Assembly: GCA_001632425.1 (NCBI GenBank)
Contig: KV425573.1
Span: forward strand, 260,460 to 324,459
Reading direction: 5' to 3'
Length of the DNA stretch: 64,000 bases
Source of the DNA: Neolentinus lepideus HHB14362 ss-1
Taxonomy: Eukaryota; Basidiomycota; Agaricomycetes; Gloeophyllales; Gloeophyllaceae
The position numbers and the translations under genes are program-made. This document shows positions 21,659 to 35,527 of the stretch, piece after piece. Position 1 is the first letter of the stretch, and each line of letters begins with the position of its first letter. The notes under the pieces were generated by a model that was not told the DNA's origin, ran no database searches, and saw only the letters and a list, made by a program, of their open reading frames with translations.

Positions 21659-24600
21659 ATGCCTTCTACGCCTGAAACACCTCAAAGATCAGGCTCCCGA
21701 CACACGGACAAGCCACTTGTGAGATCGTACGATCTCACTCCCCACCCACCAGCGCTAGGTCGAGTCGATGATCGCTCGTCTCCCAACGAGCGTTCACATG
21801 CCGCAGGCCGCATGGCGGCGTCAAGTTCTAAAGATTTACGGGTCGACGACGCAATATCGCAATCAGCACCATATTCACGGCTCACAGACGCTCCTTCAAG
21901 TTATGTTTTGTACGATGAGCCGGACAGCCGCCTCAGTCCTCCCAACACCCGAGGAGGCACGCCCCCCAGGTCTAGGTCCCCAATACCGAACGGACCCACA
22001 CAGCACTTTCAGGCATCTATAAGCCATCCCAGCTCAGGTTCGACGAGCGACCTGAAAGCAATGGCTCGATCTCAGAGCGCACCTCGTCCTCGTCCTCCTA
22101 TGCTCGCAGGAATTTCTTCCACGATGCGCCAACAGACACAGCCCAACATCTCATCCTCTTCTATGCACCCTTCTCCATCTTCCCGCCGCCCAGTGAATTA
22201 TTCTGGCAATATGCCAGATAGTAGCGGACACGGTCTTTCCTCCCGTCTGGACATGAAGCGCCTGTTGTCTAAACCCGCAGCCCCATCTCACTCTGGCTCC
22301 TCCATAATCTCCGTTCCCTCTGACACAGAACCCGCCCCCATATCACCAACACACGACAAAACCCCCGTTTCCGTTAACGACAAAGATGGTTCCCCTGTAT
22401 CCGGTAGTAGCGATTACGGCAGGGGACGAGAAGCTATTCTCAAAGCGTCCAGTCCCATGGGTCAGCCTCACCTTACTCCTCGCAAGCGCGACGCTTCTAT
22501 GCCTAGACCCAGCTCGTCGAGGGAGACCTCCACTGGCCACCGCGGAGAAGAGATGGCGCCGGCTTTACGACGCAAGCCGAGCGGTAGCCGGCCCATGCCT
22601 TCCAGCTCTCCCACAACGCCGATGCCCGCCTTGTTGGTGGCAACAAGCAGTCATCGGCGGGCAGTTGTCCCTAGTCTGACGATTGATCCCACATACGGCA
22701 ATTGCCCCGGGTCTCCAGCTGACCATAGTATCGGACGTGCAGCGGGACGGCGGTATCATGGAGCTAGTGCGGTTATGGCCGTCGCAGCCACGAAACGCAG
22801 GGAAATGAACTTGTCGGCTCCGGTAACGCCAATTGGCTTGACTCCGGCTGGCGCGGTTGCCCATGCATATAAGCAGCAGGAGCAGAAACGGTCAACGCTT
22901 GCTTCCATGACGACTGAAGAGTCGCACCATCTGAAGTCGAGGTCGTTGGATGATGAGCGCAAGCCTAGCCAGGAGGGTAGCGGAGAACACTCGGCGACGC
23001 CGTATTATACGGTATTTGGAAGTACGTCGGGGAAGGTGGTTGCCGTGGGCGGTCCGGATGATTATGATTGGATGTACACGAGTACTACAGTCTACGCCGA
23101 GCGGCCAGAATCTAGAGCCGGTCGGCCGTCGTCAAGTCTTAAGAGGAGTCTCTCGAGGAACATGTCCACGACTTTCAAGAAAGGGAAGAGTACTGTGAAA
23201 CGAGAGGTCTCTCCCGACGCAAGTAATCCTATGCACTCGACCGAAGCGGAGAAGAGCACTCTACTGGAGCGCCGGTCTGCTAGCTTGCCGAAGGAACGAC
23301 GGAAATCTCTGCGTCTGTCGATTGACGATTTTTCGGAGAGGCGCGTTATGGACCCGCTACTTACTGGGAGGTCTGTGTCTGCTAGCCGGCACCAAGCAGC
23401 ACAACAGTGGGGTGAATGGACCACTGGGTCTGGCGGTCAAACTCAAGATACCCATACGCCACCGAAACACAACAAATTGGCAAAACCCAGAGACGCCAAA
23501 AAGAAAGAGGAAGACGGGTCCCCTGCTGGTAAGATCTGGAAGCTAGTGAAGAGGATCAGCACGGGTGGTCTTAGAGAACGGTACGCGTCGCAGGACTTCT
23601 CTCCACCACCAGTGCCTGCCCTTCCGAAGGAGTACATCTCTCAGTCTCCCGCAAGATCCGCAGAAGCGATTGCTAGTCCTGAACGAGGAGGCCTGGCACG
23701 GTTTATCCAGTCAAGGCCGTCCATGGCCGTTTCGCGTTCACCTGTCCCATCAAATACATCTCCCTTCGAATTCTCCTCGAGAGCGTCCATCGCAGGTGTG
23801 AGAAGAGGATCGAATGCGACGTCTGGCAATCGACCCAGCACAACAACAAGGTCATCTTCCCCCGTATCTTCCGATAGAACGTCATCGAGATTCTTCCATA
23901 GACCACACTCGGCACATTCGTCATCTTCGTCGTATGGTGAGGAGATACCGCCGATGCCCAGTGGCAAGATGCCGCAGCACATCATCCCACCGAGCGAGCT
24001 TGCCAAGCTCAATAGCGAGACAGAATCGCCGAAGGGCATATTTGCCAGCAATCAGGACATGTCTAGGATGGCCGCGCACGACGAAGTTACATCATCACTG
24101 CCGTGCCCTCCCCGACGACTTGGTAGCGCCGGTAAGGGGAGTTCACGACCTACGGGAAGTGGGGCGCCTATGGTGCCGCCGTTGGCTAGTTCTGAGTCGT
24201 TCAGTGCTGCCACGCTCTCGCATTTTTCGTCGCAGAGCAGTGATGGTGGTACATCGACGTGGACGTCACCTATTACGCCAGCGTCGGGGGTGCCCTTGTC
24301 TGAGTTTGGTGTTCAGCCTCCCCCTCGACCTCCCAAAAGTGCGCAGAGATCTCATAAGGGAAGTGCGAGCTCAAGTGGAAGTGTCCCCTCACCGTTATCG
24401 GGCACGCTGGGCCCGTCGACGCTGCCTTCGTTTACAATCACACCCACGGACGAGAGGGACAATCCGCTCGACTCCGAGGCTGAATCAAATATGACCCGCG
24501 ACCGCGATTCATACGGTGCCTCTAGCAACGCGTCGACGATGAAGGGCCGACCCCGCTCTAACTCCTTAGGCTCAGACTCACCCAGCCGCTCAGGCTTCAT

Positions 24601-24769
24601 GTTCCGCGAGTTCGGTGCGACTCCGAAGCAACAGTGGACGGAGAAAGAGAAAGCGGAAAAGTGGGACGATCTCCTCGAGCGTAGTGCGCGAGCGGGCGGG
24701 ACGCTCCATATTGGCGGGGAGGGCCTCATGTCGGATAACGTCCGTTTCTCGCAGTATTCTGAACTTTGA
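21659..24769 (+). CDS. Large Ser/Pro-rich disordered protein, 1036 aa, function unknown
   Basis: This is a single open frame without introns, unusual beside its intron-rich neighbours. About the whole length is low-complexity Ser, Pro, Arg and Thr, with many SP/TP and RxxS sites, so heavy phosphorylation is likely. Short segments look more ordered: AAGRRYHGASAVMAVAATKR, YTVFGSTSGKVVAVGGPDDY, KIWKLVKRISTGGLRERYA followed by PPPVPALPKE, and near the C-terminus FREFGATPKQQWTEKEKAEK then WDDLLERSARAGGTLHIG. The KxWKLxKRISTGGLR plus VPALPKE element I remember from other Agaricomycete hypothetical proteins; PPRPPK-type motifs could bind SH3 domains. A scaffold role is plausible but unproven. Confidence 0.8.
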   Translation: MPSTPETPQRSGSRHTDKPLVRSYDLTPHPPALGRVDDRSSPNERSHAAGRMAASSSKDLRVDDAISQSAPYSRLTDAPSSYVLYDEPDSRLSPPNTRGGTPPRSRSPIPNGPTQHFQASISHPSSGSTSDLKAMARSQSAPRPRPPMLAGISSTMRQQTQPNISSSSMHPSPSSRRPVNYSGNMPDSSGHGLSSRLDMKRLLSKPAAPSHSGSSIISVPSDTEPAPISPTHDKTPVSVNDKDGSPVSGSSDYGRGREAILKASSPMGQPHLTPRKRDASMPRPSSSRETSTGHRGEEMAPALRRKPSGSRPMPSSSPTTPMPALLVATSSHRRAVVPSLTIDPTYGNCPGSPADHSIGRAAGRRYHGASAVMAVAATKRREMNLSAPVTPIGLTPAGAVAHAYKQQEQKRSTLASMTTEESHHLKSRSLDDERKPSQEGSGEHSATPYYTVFGSTSGKVVAVGGPDDYDWMYTSTTVYAERPESRAGRPSSSLKRSLSRNMSTTFKKGKSTVKREVSPDASNPMHSTEAEKSTLLERRSASLPKERRKSLRLSIDDFSERRVMDPLLTGRSVSASRHQAAQQWGEWTTGSGGQTQDTHTPPKHNKLAKPRDAKKKEEDGSPAGKIWKLVKRISTGGLRERYASQDFSPPPVPALPKEYISQSPARSAEAIASPERGGLARFIQSRPSMAVSRSPVPSNTSPFEFSSRASIAGVRRGSNATSGNRPSTTTRSSSPVSSDRTSSRFFHRPHSAHSSSSSYGEEIPPMPSGKMPQHIIPPSELAKLNSETESPKGIFASNQDMSRMAAHDEVTSSLPCPPRRLGSAGKGSSRPTGSGAPMVPPLASSESFSAATLSHFSSQSSDGGTSTWTSPITPASGVPLSEFGVQPPPRPPKSAQRSHKGSASSSGSVPSPLSGTLGPSTLPSFTITPTDERDNPLDSEAESNMTRDRDSYGASSNASTMKGRPRSNSLGSDSPSRSGFMFREFGATPKQQWTEKEKAEKWDDLLERSARAGGTLHIGGEGLMSDNVRFSQYSEL

Positions 24770-25133
24770 TTAATTCGTAATATGATACATATAGTATACC
24801 CGTATAGACAGTTATCACTATAGGTATAGCGTCTACTATCGTCCAACTCATTCACCATCATACCCAGTTGTCTTTGCATAACTCGACGCTTTATTTTGAT
24901 GTACTCTATCTCATAATGCCTTACGCATGTATCAAAATTCCGTCTTATCTATCACTCTCTATTCCTACTTTCATCACATCTGTTCCGCAGAAATCATACA
25001 ATTTTAGACTAGCTAGTCAACTCTCGGACTCGCGAGTGAAGTGAGGTGAAGTGGCTGAAACAGTCACGTGATTAAACGCGTTGCGCGCTGTCGCGTTCGG
25101 TCACGAACCATCAGCTCCTCTGTCACAACCTTG
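24770..25133. other. Intergenic
   Basis: This is the 3' flank of the disordered-protein gene and the kinesin promoter. A CACGTGA palindrome-like element occurs about 70 nt before the kinesin ATG. No gene is seen. Confidence 0.4.
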
Positions 25134-27680
25134 ATGTCGCGGCTACCTAGACTTCATTCCTCCCCCGACCGAACTTTCGCTCCAGCACCGTTGATGGCTC
25201 CCTCAATGTCGTCCGGCGCGACGTCTAGGACGGGTGCACTAAAGCGGAAACCTACTGAAGAAGAGCTCGAAGCTGCCGACCGCGCAACCAAGCTACCTGC
25301 AATCGGGTCTCGGCCAAGCCGACCGCTGCAGCCATCTACCAGAACAACTAATTCTACGCTGAAGACATCGACTCTCGGGCATGGACCTCCACCTCTTACG
25401 AAACCTCAAGCACCTTCTTTTGCATCATCGACGAATAGAGCGCCTCGAACGACTCGTGCCACTAGTGCTCCGCCAAAGACCACCACTACAACCCGACCAC
25501 CTTCCACCCGAACCACTACGACAACCTCACGGACCACTGCAACCACATCGCGGACCACAGCTGCGAGACCGGGTACGACTACCCGAACAGCGGGGCTGAA
25601 TGGCAAGGGTTTGCAAGCGCTACAAGACCGAGTTACCTCCGTCGAGGAAGCTCGAGCAGCCGATATTGCCAGGCTATCTGAAGACATGTTTGCTGAGAAG
25701 GCGAAGGTAATGGAATTGCAGGAAAACCAGCTGCTCATGTCTCGTCAGCTAGCGGAGGCGCGAACACAGGAGATGACACAGCGTCGAGAGTTAGACAGCT
25801 ACTCTGATGAAATACAGGCGCTGAAGAAGAAGCACGCTGCAGAATTAGACGATTACGAGGCGGATCTGCGGAAGAAGGATAGGGATGTCAGGGAGTTGAG
25901 GGAAGACTTGCGTGTCGCGCAGGATGATCTGACGCGAGAGCGGGAGACTGTGTCTTCCTTGCGCGCCACCATCTCACATCAATCCACCGCTCAGCTCAGC
26001 TTAGCCACTCAGAAGAATGTCCTCCAAGCTCAATGCGATGCCGTCCATGCCTCCTTGGATGCGGCGACCGCGACCATCTCGCGTCTCCAACTCGACCTCG
26101 AGAGCTCGCAGAAGAGGGTTGCCGAGCTCGAGCAGGACGCCAGAGAGGCAGAGGGTGTGCGCAGGAAACTGCACAACATGGTACAGGAGCTCAAGGGCAA
26201 CATCCGCGTCTTCTGCCGTGTCCGGCCTGTTCTGCCTTCTGAGTTGGCTGACGCCCGGTCGGTGTCGCCTGCATCTGGAAAGAGTGAGAATTTGTCTCCC
26301 GAGGAGATGGAGACAGCCCGGGAAGGGGCAACTGCAAAGATTGTGTTCCCTGACCGTCGGGATCATAAGGAGATTGTGCTTAGTTCGTCCAGTGAGAGTG
26401 CTACCGGCCAGGAGAGGAAGGAAGTCTGGAATTTCAACTTTGATCGGGTTTGTATCCGTCGGTCTTATACGGTGCTCGTACTCAATTCTCGGGTATCACT
26501 AGGTGTTTGAGCCCGACTCCACTCAAGCAGAGGTGTTCGAGGAAGTATCACAACTCGCACAGAGTTGCGTGGATGGATACAATGTCTGTATATTCGCTTA
26601 TGGTCAGACTGGCTCCGGCAAGTCCTTCACCATGGAAGGTGGCCCCGTACGTGTTCAGGTCTCGACTGCAAATCAATTCCTGACTATAGATACCCATTGA
26701 TGGTAGACTGAGAGTACTGCCGGTATGATTCCTCGCGCAGTCGAACAGGTCTTCAAGGCTACAGAAGAACTGAAGTGCAAGGGCTGGCAATACAAGTTGG
26801 AGGGCCAGTTCCTAGAGATCGTCAGTGCATTCACCTTCATCGTTCCTTACCAATTAATATGCTTAGCATTTTCTAGTACAATGAAACCATCAACGACCTC
26901 CTCGGCAAAGACGAGTTCGACAAGAAGAAGCACGAGATCAAGCATGACAAGTGTGGCACGCGCGTCACTGACATTGTCACTATATCCTTGCATTCTGCCA
27001 CTCAAGTCCGCTCCCTCCTCGCGATAGCCCAATCGCGCCGCACCGTCGCCGCTACCCTGATGAACGAGCGTTCCTCCCGCTCACACTCTGTCTTCACCCT
27101 AAAAATCCACGGGAATAACTCCCACACTGGGGAGACGTGTGATGGTTCGCTGAACCTCGTGGATTTGGCGGGCAGTGAAAGACTGAAGGAGAGCGGGGCG
27201 GCAAATGATAAGGATAGATTGAAGGAGACGCAGAGTATTAATAGAAGCTTGAGTGCGCTGGGAGATGTGATTGCGGCGCTTGGGGAAAAGGGCGAGAAGG
27301 GCGAGAAGCATATACCGTATCGGAATTCGAAGGTGACTGGCATTCCACTTCCGAGGTGCATGAGATGATGGAGTATGCTGACTCTTGACAAACAGCTCAC
27401 GTACCTGCTGCAAAACTCTTTGAGCGGGAATTCCAAGACACTGGTAGGGCTCGTGTTCCTTGTTTAATATCCAATGGGTTCAAGTTTCTAATTCTATAGA
27501 TGATTTTGAATGTCTCCCCGTTGGCCGTGCACCTCAACGAGTCGCTATGCTCTCTCCGGTTTGCAACAAAGGTGGGTGGTAATCCCAATGTCCTTTCCGA
27601 AACAGATGATGGATAATCCTACCTAGGTCAACAACACGACAATCGGCACAGCGAAGAAGCAAACGAGGAGTGTCAGCTGA
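25134..27680 (+). CDS. Kinesin-14 (C-terminal motor, Kar3/Klp2 type)
   Basis: This is a minus-end-directed microtubule motor used in spindle organisation and karyogamy. I chose the ATG at 25134 ([13 protein letters not shown]); the frame is open further upstream without an ATG. The tail is basic and Ser/Thr/Pro-rich with a [18 protein letters not shown] tract, followed by a coiled coil of about 230 residues. The kinesin-14 neck [14 protein letters not shown] leads into the motor. Motor motifs are the P-loop GQTGSGKS, switch I NERSSRSH, switch [10 protein letters not shown] and [16 protein letters not shown]. It ends shortly after [15 protein letters not shown], so the motor is at the C-terminus. 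About seven introns cut the motor domain. An odd EKGEKGEKH repeat sits in a motor loop. Confidence 0.93.
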
Positions 27681-28036
27681 AGACAAAACCGGATTCGGAC
27701 TCTTCGCGCGTTGTTTGCGTTGTAAATTATTTTGTTGATCATTGTACCGCATTCTCCGATTGCGTATACTTCTGTTTAGTTTCTTCATTCCGGACGGTGA
27801 TGTCTGCTTCTGTAACAGTCTCGATGGAAAATGAGATGTGAATCGGAGAATGATACAATTAGAGATGGATACAAAGTACAGTCCGCAATGGTGACATTAG
27901 ATACTCTGGCTGGTCGGAAGGCAGTTATTGAGGAGTGCATTTGATTGAGAAAAATCATCACGCACTAACGAACCCCGCTAAACTCCAGCATGACCAAAAA
28001 TTAGATCCCGATCAACGCAGCTCCTGTCAATGACTC
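27681..28036. other. Intergenic between convergent genes
   Basis: This holds the 3' flanks of the kinesin gene and BUD20. No coding signal is seen. Confidence 0.5.
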
Positions 28037-28597
28037 TCAAACTTCCACAGACATGGGCGTCGGTGCAGACACTGCTGACAACAATGATCGCTTGCCCTCT
28101 CTTCCCAAACCCGCAGCCCGCTCTGAGTCTTCTATTGTGTATGCCGGCCCTCTCAACTGTTTACATCTCCGCTTGTGGACCTTCCCCTTCCAATGTGATC
28201 GTAATGCATGGTCGGTCTCAAAATACCTGAAGTTGCATTATCGCTCCTATTCACTTGATGAGAGAAGATACAGTGAACTTACTTTGCGCATTCCACGCAG
28301 TAGTGTTGTGCCAGGCCAGGCTTTTCGTAGTCGCGCGGTTGTGCTTCTAGTTTAGCACGGACCTGAAGCACAGTCAGACTGATCTGATCTTCTGTAAAAA
28401 GGCAGATTACGGTCTCTTACCTTTGGATCAAGGTCAATGAGTTGAATCTGGTCCAGGTCTTTTGTGCGAGCCTGGCAATCAAGAGTCAAGCTGTGTTTTT
28501 ACAAGAAACAGCCAAGTTATAAACGCACTCGCGTACGCCCTGCACGGTGCACGTCCCTGTTGCCTCCATGGGTCCGAGAACGACGTAGGCGGCCCAT
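28037..28597 (-). CDS. BUD20: Bud20/ZNF593-type C2H2 zinc finger protein, pre-60S export factor
   Basis: This is a shuttling factor of 60S ribosomal subunit maturation and export. It is split over four small exons. Exon 1 (28529-28597) encodes MGRLRRSRTHGGNRDVHRAG then RTR; exon 2 (28421-28471) encodes ARTKDLDQIQLIDLDPK. Exon 3 starts at 28362 (VRAKLEAQPRDYEKPGLAQH) and the last exon carries the rest of the finger. The zinc finger is C-x2-C-x12-H-x5-H (YCVECAKYFETDHALRSH ... H), followed by KVHKRRCKQL and AYTIEDSERAAGLG, all family hallmarks. The basic N-terminus with the THHARRDxHR-like pattern is the nuclear and ribosome-binding region. Total length is about 120 aa, close to the family norm. 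Confidence 0.88.
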
Positions 28598-28998
28598 GAT
28601 GGATGAAGTAGCAATTGCCTGACGGCTGTAGGAGTCGACGGCTTATTTGGCAATATTTGCCTCGAGTGGCTCGTAGTGGTGAGAGCCGTCCAATCAGAAC
28701 GGACCGCTCTTCAACGCCCTCAGTCAACACGGAAATTCACTCATGAATTACTCCGCTGGCATTTCGATGTAGAATCTACTAGAGTGGTAGGGTTCTGGAA
28801 CGTCGACGACGTCTTGTGGCAGAATATGTACGCTATGGATGCACTAACTTCGAGGGCGCGCTCCAGTATTCGCTTCCCCCTCCCCTCGTGCATCGTTATG
28901 TCTATGCAACGTATGTATATACCATGAAAGCATTAATAGAAACTAGATAGGTGTCCTCCGATATATGCTACAAGTCCCAAGGAGAGTATGATCCGGCA
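28598..28998. other. Intergenic, BUD20 promoter and GH47 3' flank
   Basis: No supported exon was found. A short plus-strand open frame (28676-28927) has no recognisable features. Confidence 0.45.
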
Positions 28999-31385
<2,387 letters not shown>

Positions 31386-31601
31386 AATTGGGTGGCGGTC
31401 TCGGGTGGCCAATAAGGAAAACTCCGTACTTCCTCGTACTAGCCTCAGTATAAGCGTGTTGCAGAATTACTCTTGGCGCTCCCAGAGCTAACCATGCAGA
31501 AAGTAGCGGCTTGCAAGAGGTCAAAGTCTCCAGAAAGAAGGAAAGAGAAAAGAATGCAGAATTTCGCCAGCTGCGCACGACTGAGCAGGCCGAGCGACGC
31601 C

Positions 31602-31609
31602 TATATATA
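31602..31609 (-). promoter_or_regulatory. TATA-like element in the GH47/AP180 divergent promoter
   Basis: The palindromic run TATATATA-like CTATATATAG lies about 217 nt upstream of the GH47 ATG and 260 nt upstream of the AP180 ATG. It could serve either direction. Confidence 0.3.
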
Positions 31610-31869
31610 GCGTTACCGCGCTGTCCTCCCTTACCACGGGCGAAACGCGGACGTAAGCGAATAATATACAGAGTTTGCTTTCAACGACGTTGTCGATGAC
31701 GAGCACGAAGGTGCAGAGAATAGCACATTTCTGAGCGTATTACTATCAGGCATAGTGGCAGCTCGCGTGCCTGGGAAGGCTGAGTTCTAACATCACCCTC
31801 CTTGGATCATCATCTCATTGGCGCGAACGGAACTGGACGCAGTGTCGCTGCACATCTCCTGGCTAGATC

Positions 31870-34800
31870 ATGTCCGGTTTCGACAAAATCATCAAGGGCG
31901 CATGCAAGCCCAAGGCTGCACCGCCCAAGTCCAAGGCGAGTGGTCATCTGGGCGTGCGGGTGAGAACGGGGACCTAATTGCCAGCAGTACGTTGAACCCA
32001 TCATCGCTGCTACATGGTCCGAGGATGGCGCGGTAGGGGACGTGTGCAAGGCGTTGTCGCCAAAGTTCAAGGAGCCCAACGCAGTTGTGCGTATCTTTGC
32101 GGTGGAAAGTCATGCATATTCTCACTCGGAGACTAGGTGGTGTACAAGGCGCTAATAGTACTGCACATGATGATACGCAATGGTGCGACAGACAACGTCC
32201 TCTCATATCTGTCGAATACGGACGTGCTGCGATTAAAGAACGTAGGAGGCGGACACTGGGAAGGTGCGTCGACATATCCTCCCGCGTACGATCGGGCGAG
32301 TGAATCGTCTCTTGGTAGGCTACAACACTCCCCAGAACCTCCAGCACTATGCCATATACCTAGACACACGCATTCGGGCTTATCGAGAGATGAAGCATGA
32401 TGCCATCCGTGTGCAGTCAGAGACGAATCGAGATCATAGGCTTTCGACTGCGATCGAGGACGACAATCTCGCTAGGGGAAGGAATATTGATCGCTATCGA
32501 GACCAAGGTGGATTGAGCTCGGCGAGTGTGCAGAGGAGCAAGACGATGGCAGGTCGGAAACTCCGAATTATGTCGGTGGAGAAGGGTTTATTGCGGGAGA
32601 CGAGGGCTGTACAGAAGCAGATAGATGCCCTCGTCGAATGCCGAGTGTGTATGCTCTCAACTACTCCATTGGTCTACTGATTTTTGTTCAGTTCTACCTC
32701 GAAAACCTTGAGGATGAGCTCACCATCACTTCGTTGCGCATGCTTGTGAAGGACCTTGTCATCCTATTCCAAGCTGGTAATGAGGGTATGGTCAACGTAC
32801 TAGGTGTGTTCACCACTAATCTTTGTTTGTCCAATATGTACGAGACAAATTGTCAGAACACTTCTTCGAAATGTCCCACGTCGACGCGGAGCGCGCTCTT
32901 GCCCTCTACCGACATTTCTGCAAACAAACCGAACGTGTTGTGGAATATCTCGGTGTCGCGAGAAAGCTGCAAAACCTTCTGAACGTCCCTATACCCAACA
33001 TGAAGCATGCGAGTACATTCATTCCTTCGCTATGACGACTGCTAATATTTTCAACAGGCTCCGGTTTCCTTAGCAGGCGCCCTCGAGGAATATCTTACAG
33101 ACCCGAACTTTGAGCAGAACAGGATAGAGTACAAGGCACAGAAGGAGGCAGCCGACAGAAACGCAAAGGCCGGCAACAAGGGTTTGGTTCCCAAGACTGA
33201 GGATAAAGGTATGTATCTATCAGCCGTGACCATATACAACGCTTATTCATGCATGTGCTAGCATCCACGTCTAATCCATCGTCATCTGTCACTCCTTCAT
33301 CGTCAAATGAGACAGTCAAGCCGGACAATAAGCAGGCCGTTATCGACTTCTTCTCCGCAATCGAGGAAGAGCAGCAGACAATGTTCAATCCTCAGACTGG
33401 CAGGTAAGCTCTTCAATATATTTCTATTACCTTCATCGTCGCTGAACACGTTCCACCAAGCCCGACGTCGGCCTACTTCCAGCAGCAGGCGGCCCACAAC
33501 CCCTTCCAAATGCAGATGCAACAAATGACCGGTGCCTTCCCATCTCAACCATTCGGCCAACCGGCTCAGCCTTTTGGTCAGTCAGGACAATCGCAGATGC
33601 AAATGCAGCCCACAGGGTTCGCGCAGCCCCAGCACGTCGCCTTCCAGATGCCTCTGACGACAGGCACGAATCCATTTGGTATGGGTATACAGAACCAGCA
33701 GCAGCAGCAACAACAGCAAAGCTTCCTGCGACCACAGACGACTGGTTTCCTACAGCCGCAGAGCACCGGCGCGAATCCGTTCAGGCAGAGCATACTCATG
33801 CCGCAGAACACTGGGATGCCTCAATTCCCAATGAACACTGGTGCTGGCATGCCTAACTTCATGAACACTAATGCCCCTTCCCCGAATGCCTTCCAGCAGC
33901 AGCAGTCCTCACCATTCCCAGCCACTCCCATCTCTGTCGCATCCTCCTCGTCCTCTGCGATGTCGTCTACATTCTCCACCACACCTTCCTTTGCCACACC
34001 TACCGCCCAGCAGCCAAATCTAAATGGGATTGACAAATCGAGCTTACCTGCACGGCCGGCGACAGCGCCATTGTCGCAGCAGCAGACGTCCACGACGCCC
34101 CAGCTGGTTAAATCGCATCAGACGGGGTCGAAGAATCCGTTCGGCGTGCCTGTCATGCCTGCACCTCCGGTGCCTCAACCACCTACACTTATGGAGTTGA
34201 TGATGGGCTCGCGGGCTGGTGGTTCTGCACCGGGAAGTCAGCAACAGCAACAGCAAGCACAGCAAACAGGCTTTACCAATGGCTTCGGTAGCTTTGGCGG
34301 GCTGAACAGCAACAATGCGCAAGAGAAGTCTGAAATGTCCAGCATTGCTTCGTCGTTCTCGAGTTTGAAGATCGGTGAGAATAAGACTGGTGTTGCTGGC
34401 CTGTCTAGTTCGTCCACGCCTTTCGGGGCATCACCCCTATCGGCGCAGAATACTTCGACGACTGCGTCGTCGTCAACGTTCTCCTCGTTCCTGCCCAACC
34501 AGACAACAGGTGCTACTGTTACTTCAACCACATCCTCGACCCCTTCGATATCAGTCTCTTCGCCTTCGTTAAAGCCACAGATGACAGGTTTTTCGGGGAT
34601 CAAGCCATTCAAGCCGTCATCCTCGTTCGGAGCACATTTGCTGGACTCGTTGCCGCCCATACCACAGTCCGCGCCGACCACGCCCAAGAATGATAACCCG
34701 CCGTCCTTAGCTTCCCCGGGGTCTGGTATTGGGACATCGTCTACGCCATTCAGCAGCAATCTGACCGGTTTCTCATCTCAGCCTACTGGGTTTGGGGCGC

Positions 34801-35174
34801 TAAGCAGCCAACCAACGGGCGCTATGGGGGGTTCATCTTTTGGGAATTCAGGTGTTACTGCCTCTACAGTAGGCGTCGGTCTGCGACCGCAGATGACTGG
34901 GACAGTTGGTGCGGCAAATCCTTTCCGAGCCTCGATGTTTTCAACATCATCAACTCCGGGTAATGGTTTGATAGGCGGTGGCACGCCGTCTTTCCAGACG
35001 TCAATGCCAACAGGCGGAGGTTTCAATAACTCTGGGCTCGGGTCGTCTCTGTTCTCCCAACCTATGGGTGCCCCGACACCATCATTTGGCAGTAGTTTGT
35101 TCAACAGCACCAACGGAGCCTCACAATCTCAGTCCACACAAACGCAGCAGAGTGGGTCTGCTTCGCTCATTTAA
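31870..35174 (+). CDS. ANTH-domain clathrin adaptor, AP180/Yap1801 type
   Basis: This is an endocytic adaptor that binds PI(4,5)P2, clathrin and EH-domain proteins. The start MSGFDKIIKGACKPKAAPPK is the canonical ANTH N-terminus. ANTH pieces follow in order over several exons: VEPIIAATWSEDGAVGDVCK, VVYKALIVLHMMIRNGATDN, YNTPQNLQHYAIYLDTRI, KQIDALVECRFYLENLEDEL, FEMSHVDAERALALYRHFCK and LAGALEEYLTDPNFEQNRIE. The roughly 550-residue C-terminal half, mostly in one exon from 33475, is Gln/Ser/Thr-rich. It carries NPF motifs (AHNPF, GTNPF, GANPF, SKNPF, AANPF), which bind EH domains. Between them are many xTG motifs, including LRPQTTG, LMPQNTG, LKPQMTG and LRPQMTG, matching the LxxQxTG site of Ark/Prk kinases. 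About eight introns sit in the 5' half. Confidence 0.92.
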
Positions 35175-35527
35175 CCCTTGATCCCATTCTTCATTTCTTC
35201 ATCGCGATCTTAATATGCTATTTCTGTACGGATTCCCTCGCGCATTCCAGTAGACAGACAGACATTCCTTGGGTTTCATGACTAGCCACGTTACTGTAGT
35301 CGCTTTGTTCGCCCCATTACGCGTATTTAATTTCTACGGACTGTTTTGCCAAGTTTATACGAAGGCGCGTCGTTTCACCGTTCTCGAACCGCTCTCTCAC
35401 TTGTATTCTATACATCACGTTCTGCACTTGCTGCTCTGATCTCGTAACTCGCCGCATAGAACGAGCAAATATGTCTGAGTAGGTTTCGCCGTTTGAGAAT
35501 TCTGTCTCGCGTTGCATCTGAAATGCC
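35175..35527. other. Intergenic
   Basis: This is the AP180 3' flank and the promoter of the histone chaperone gene. Short minus-strand frames here look like chance. Confidence 0.45.
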
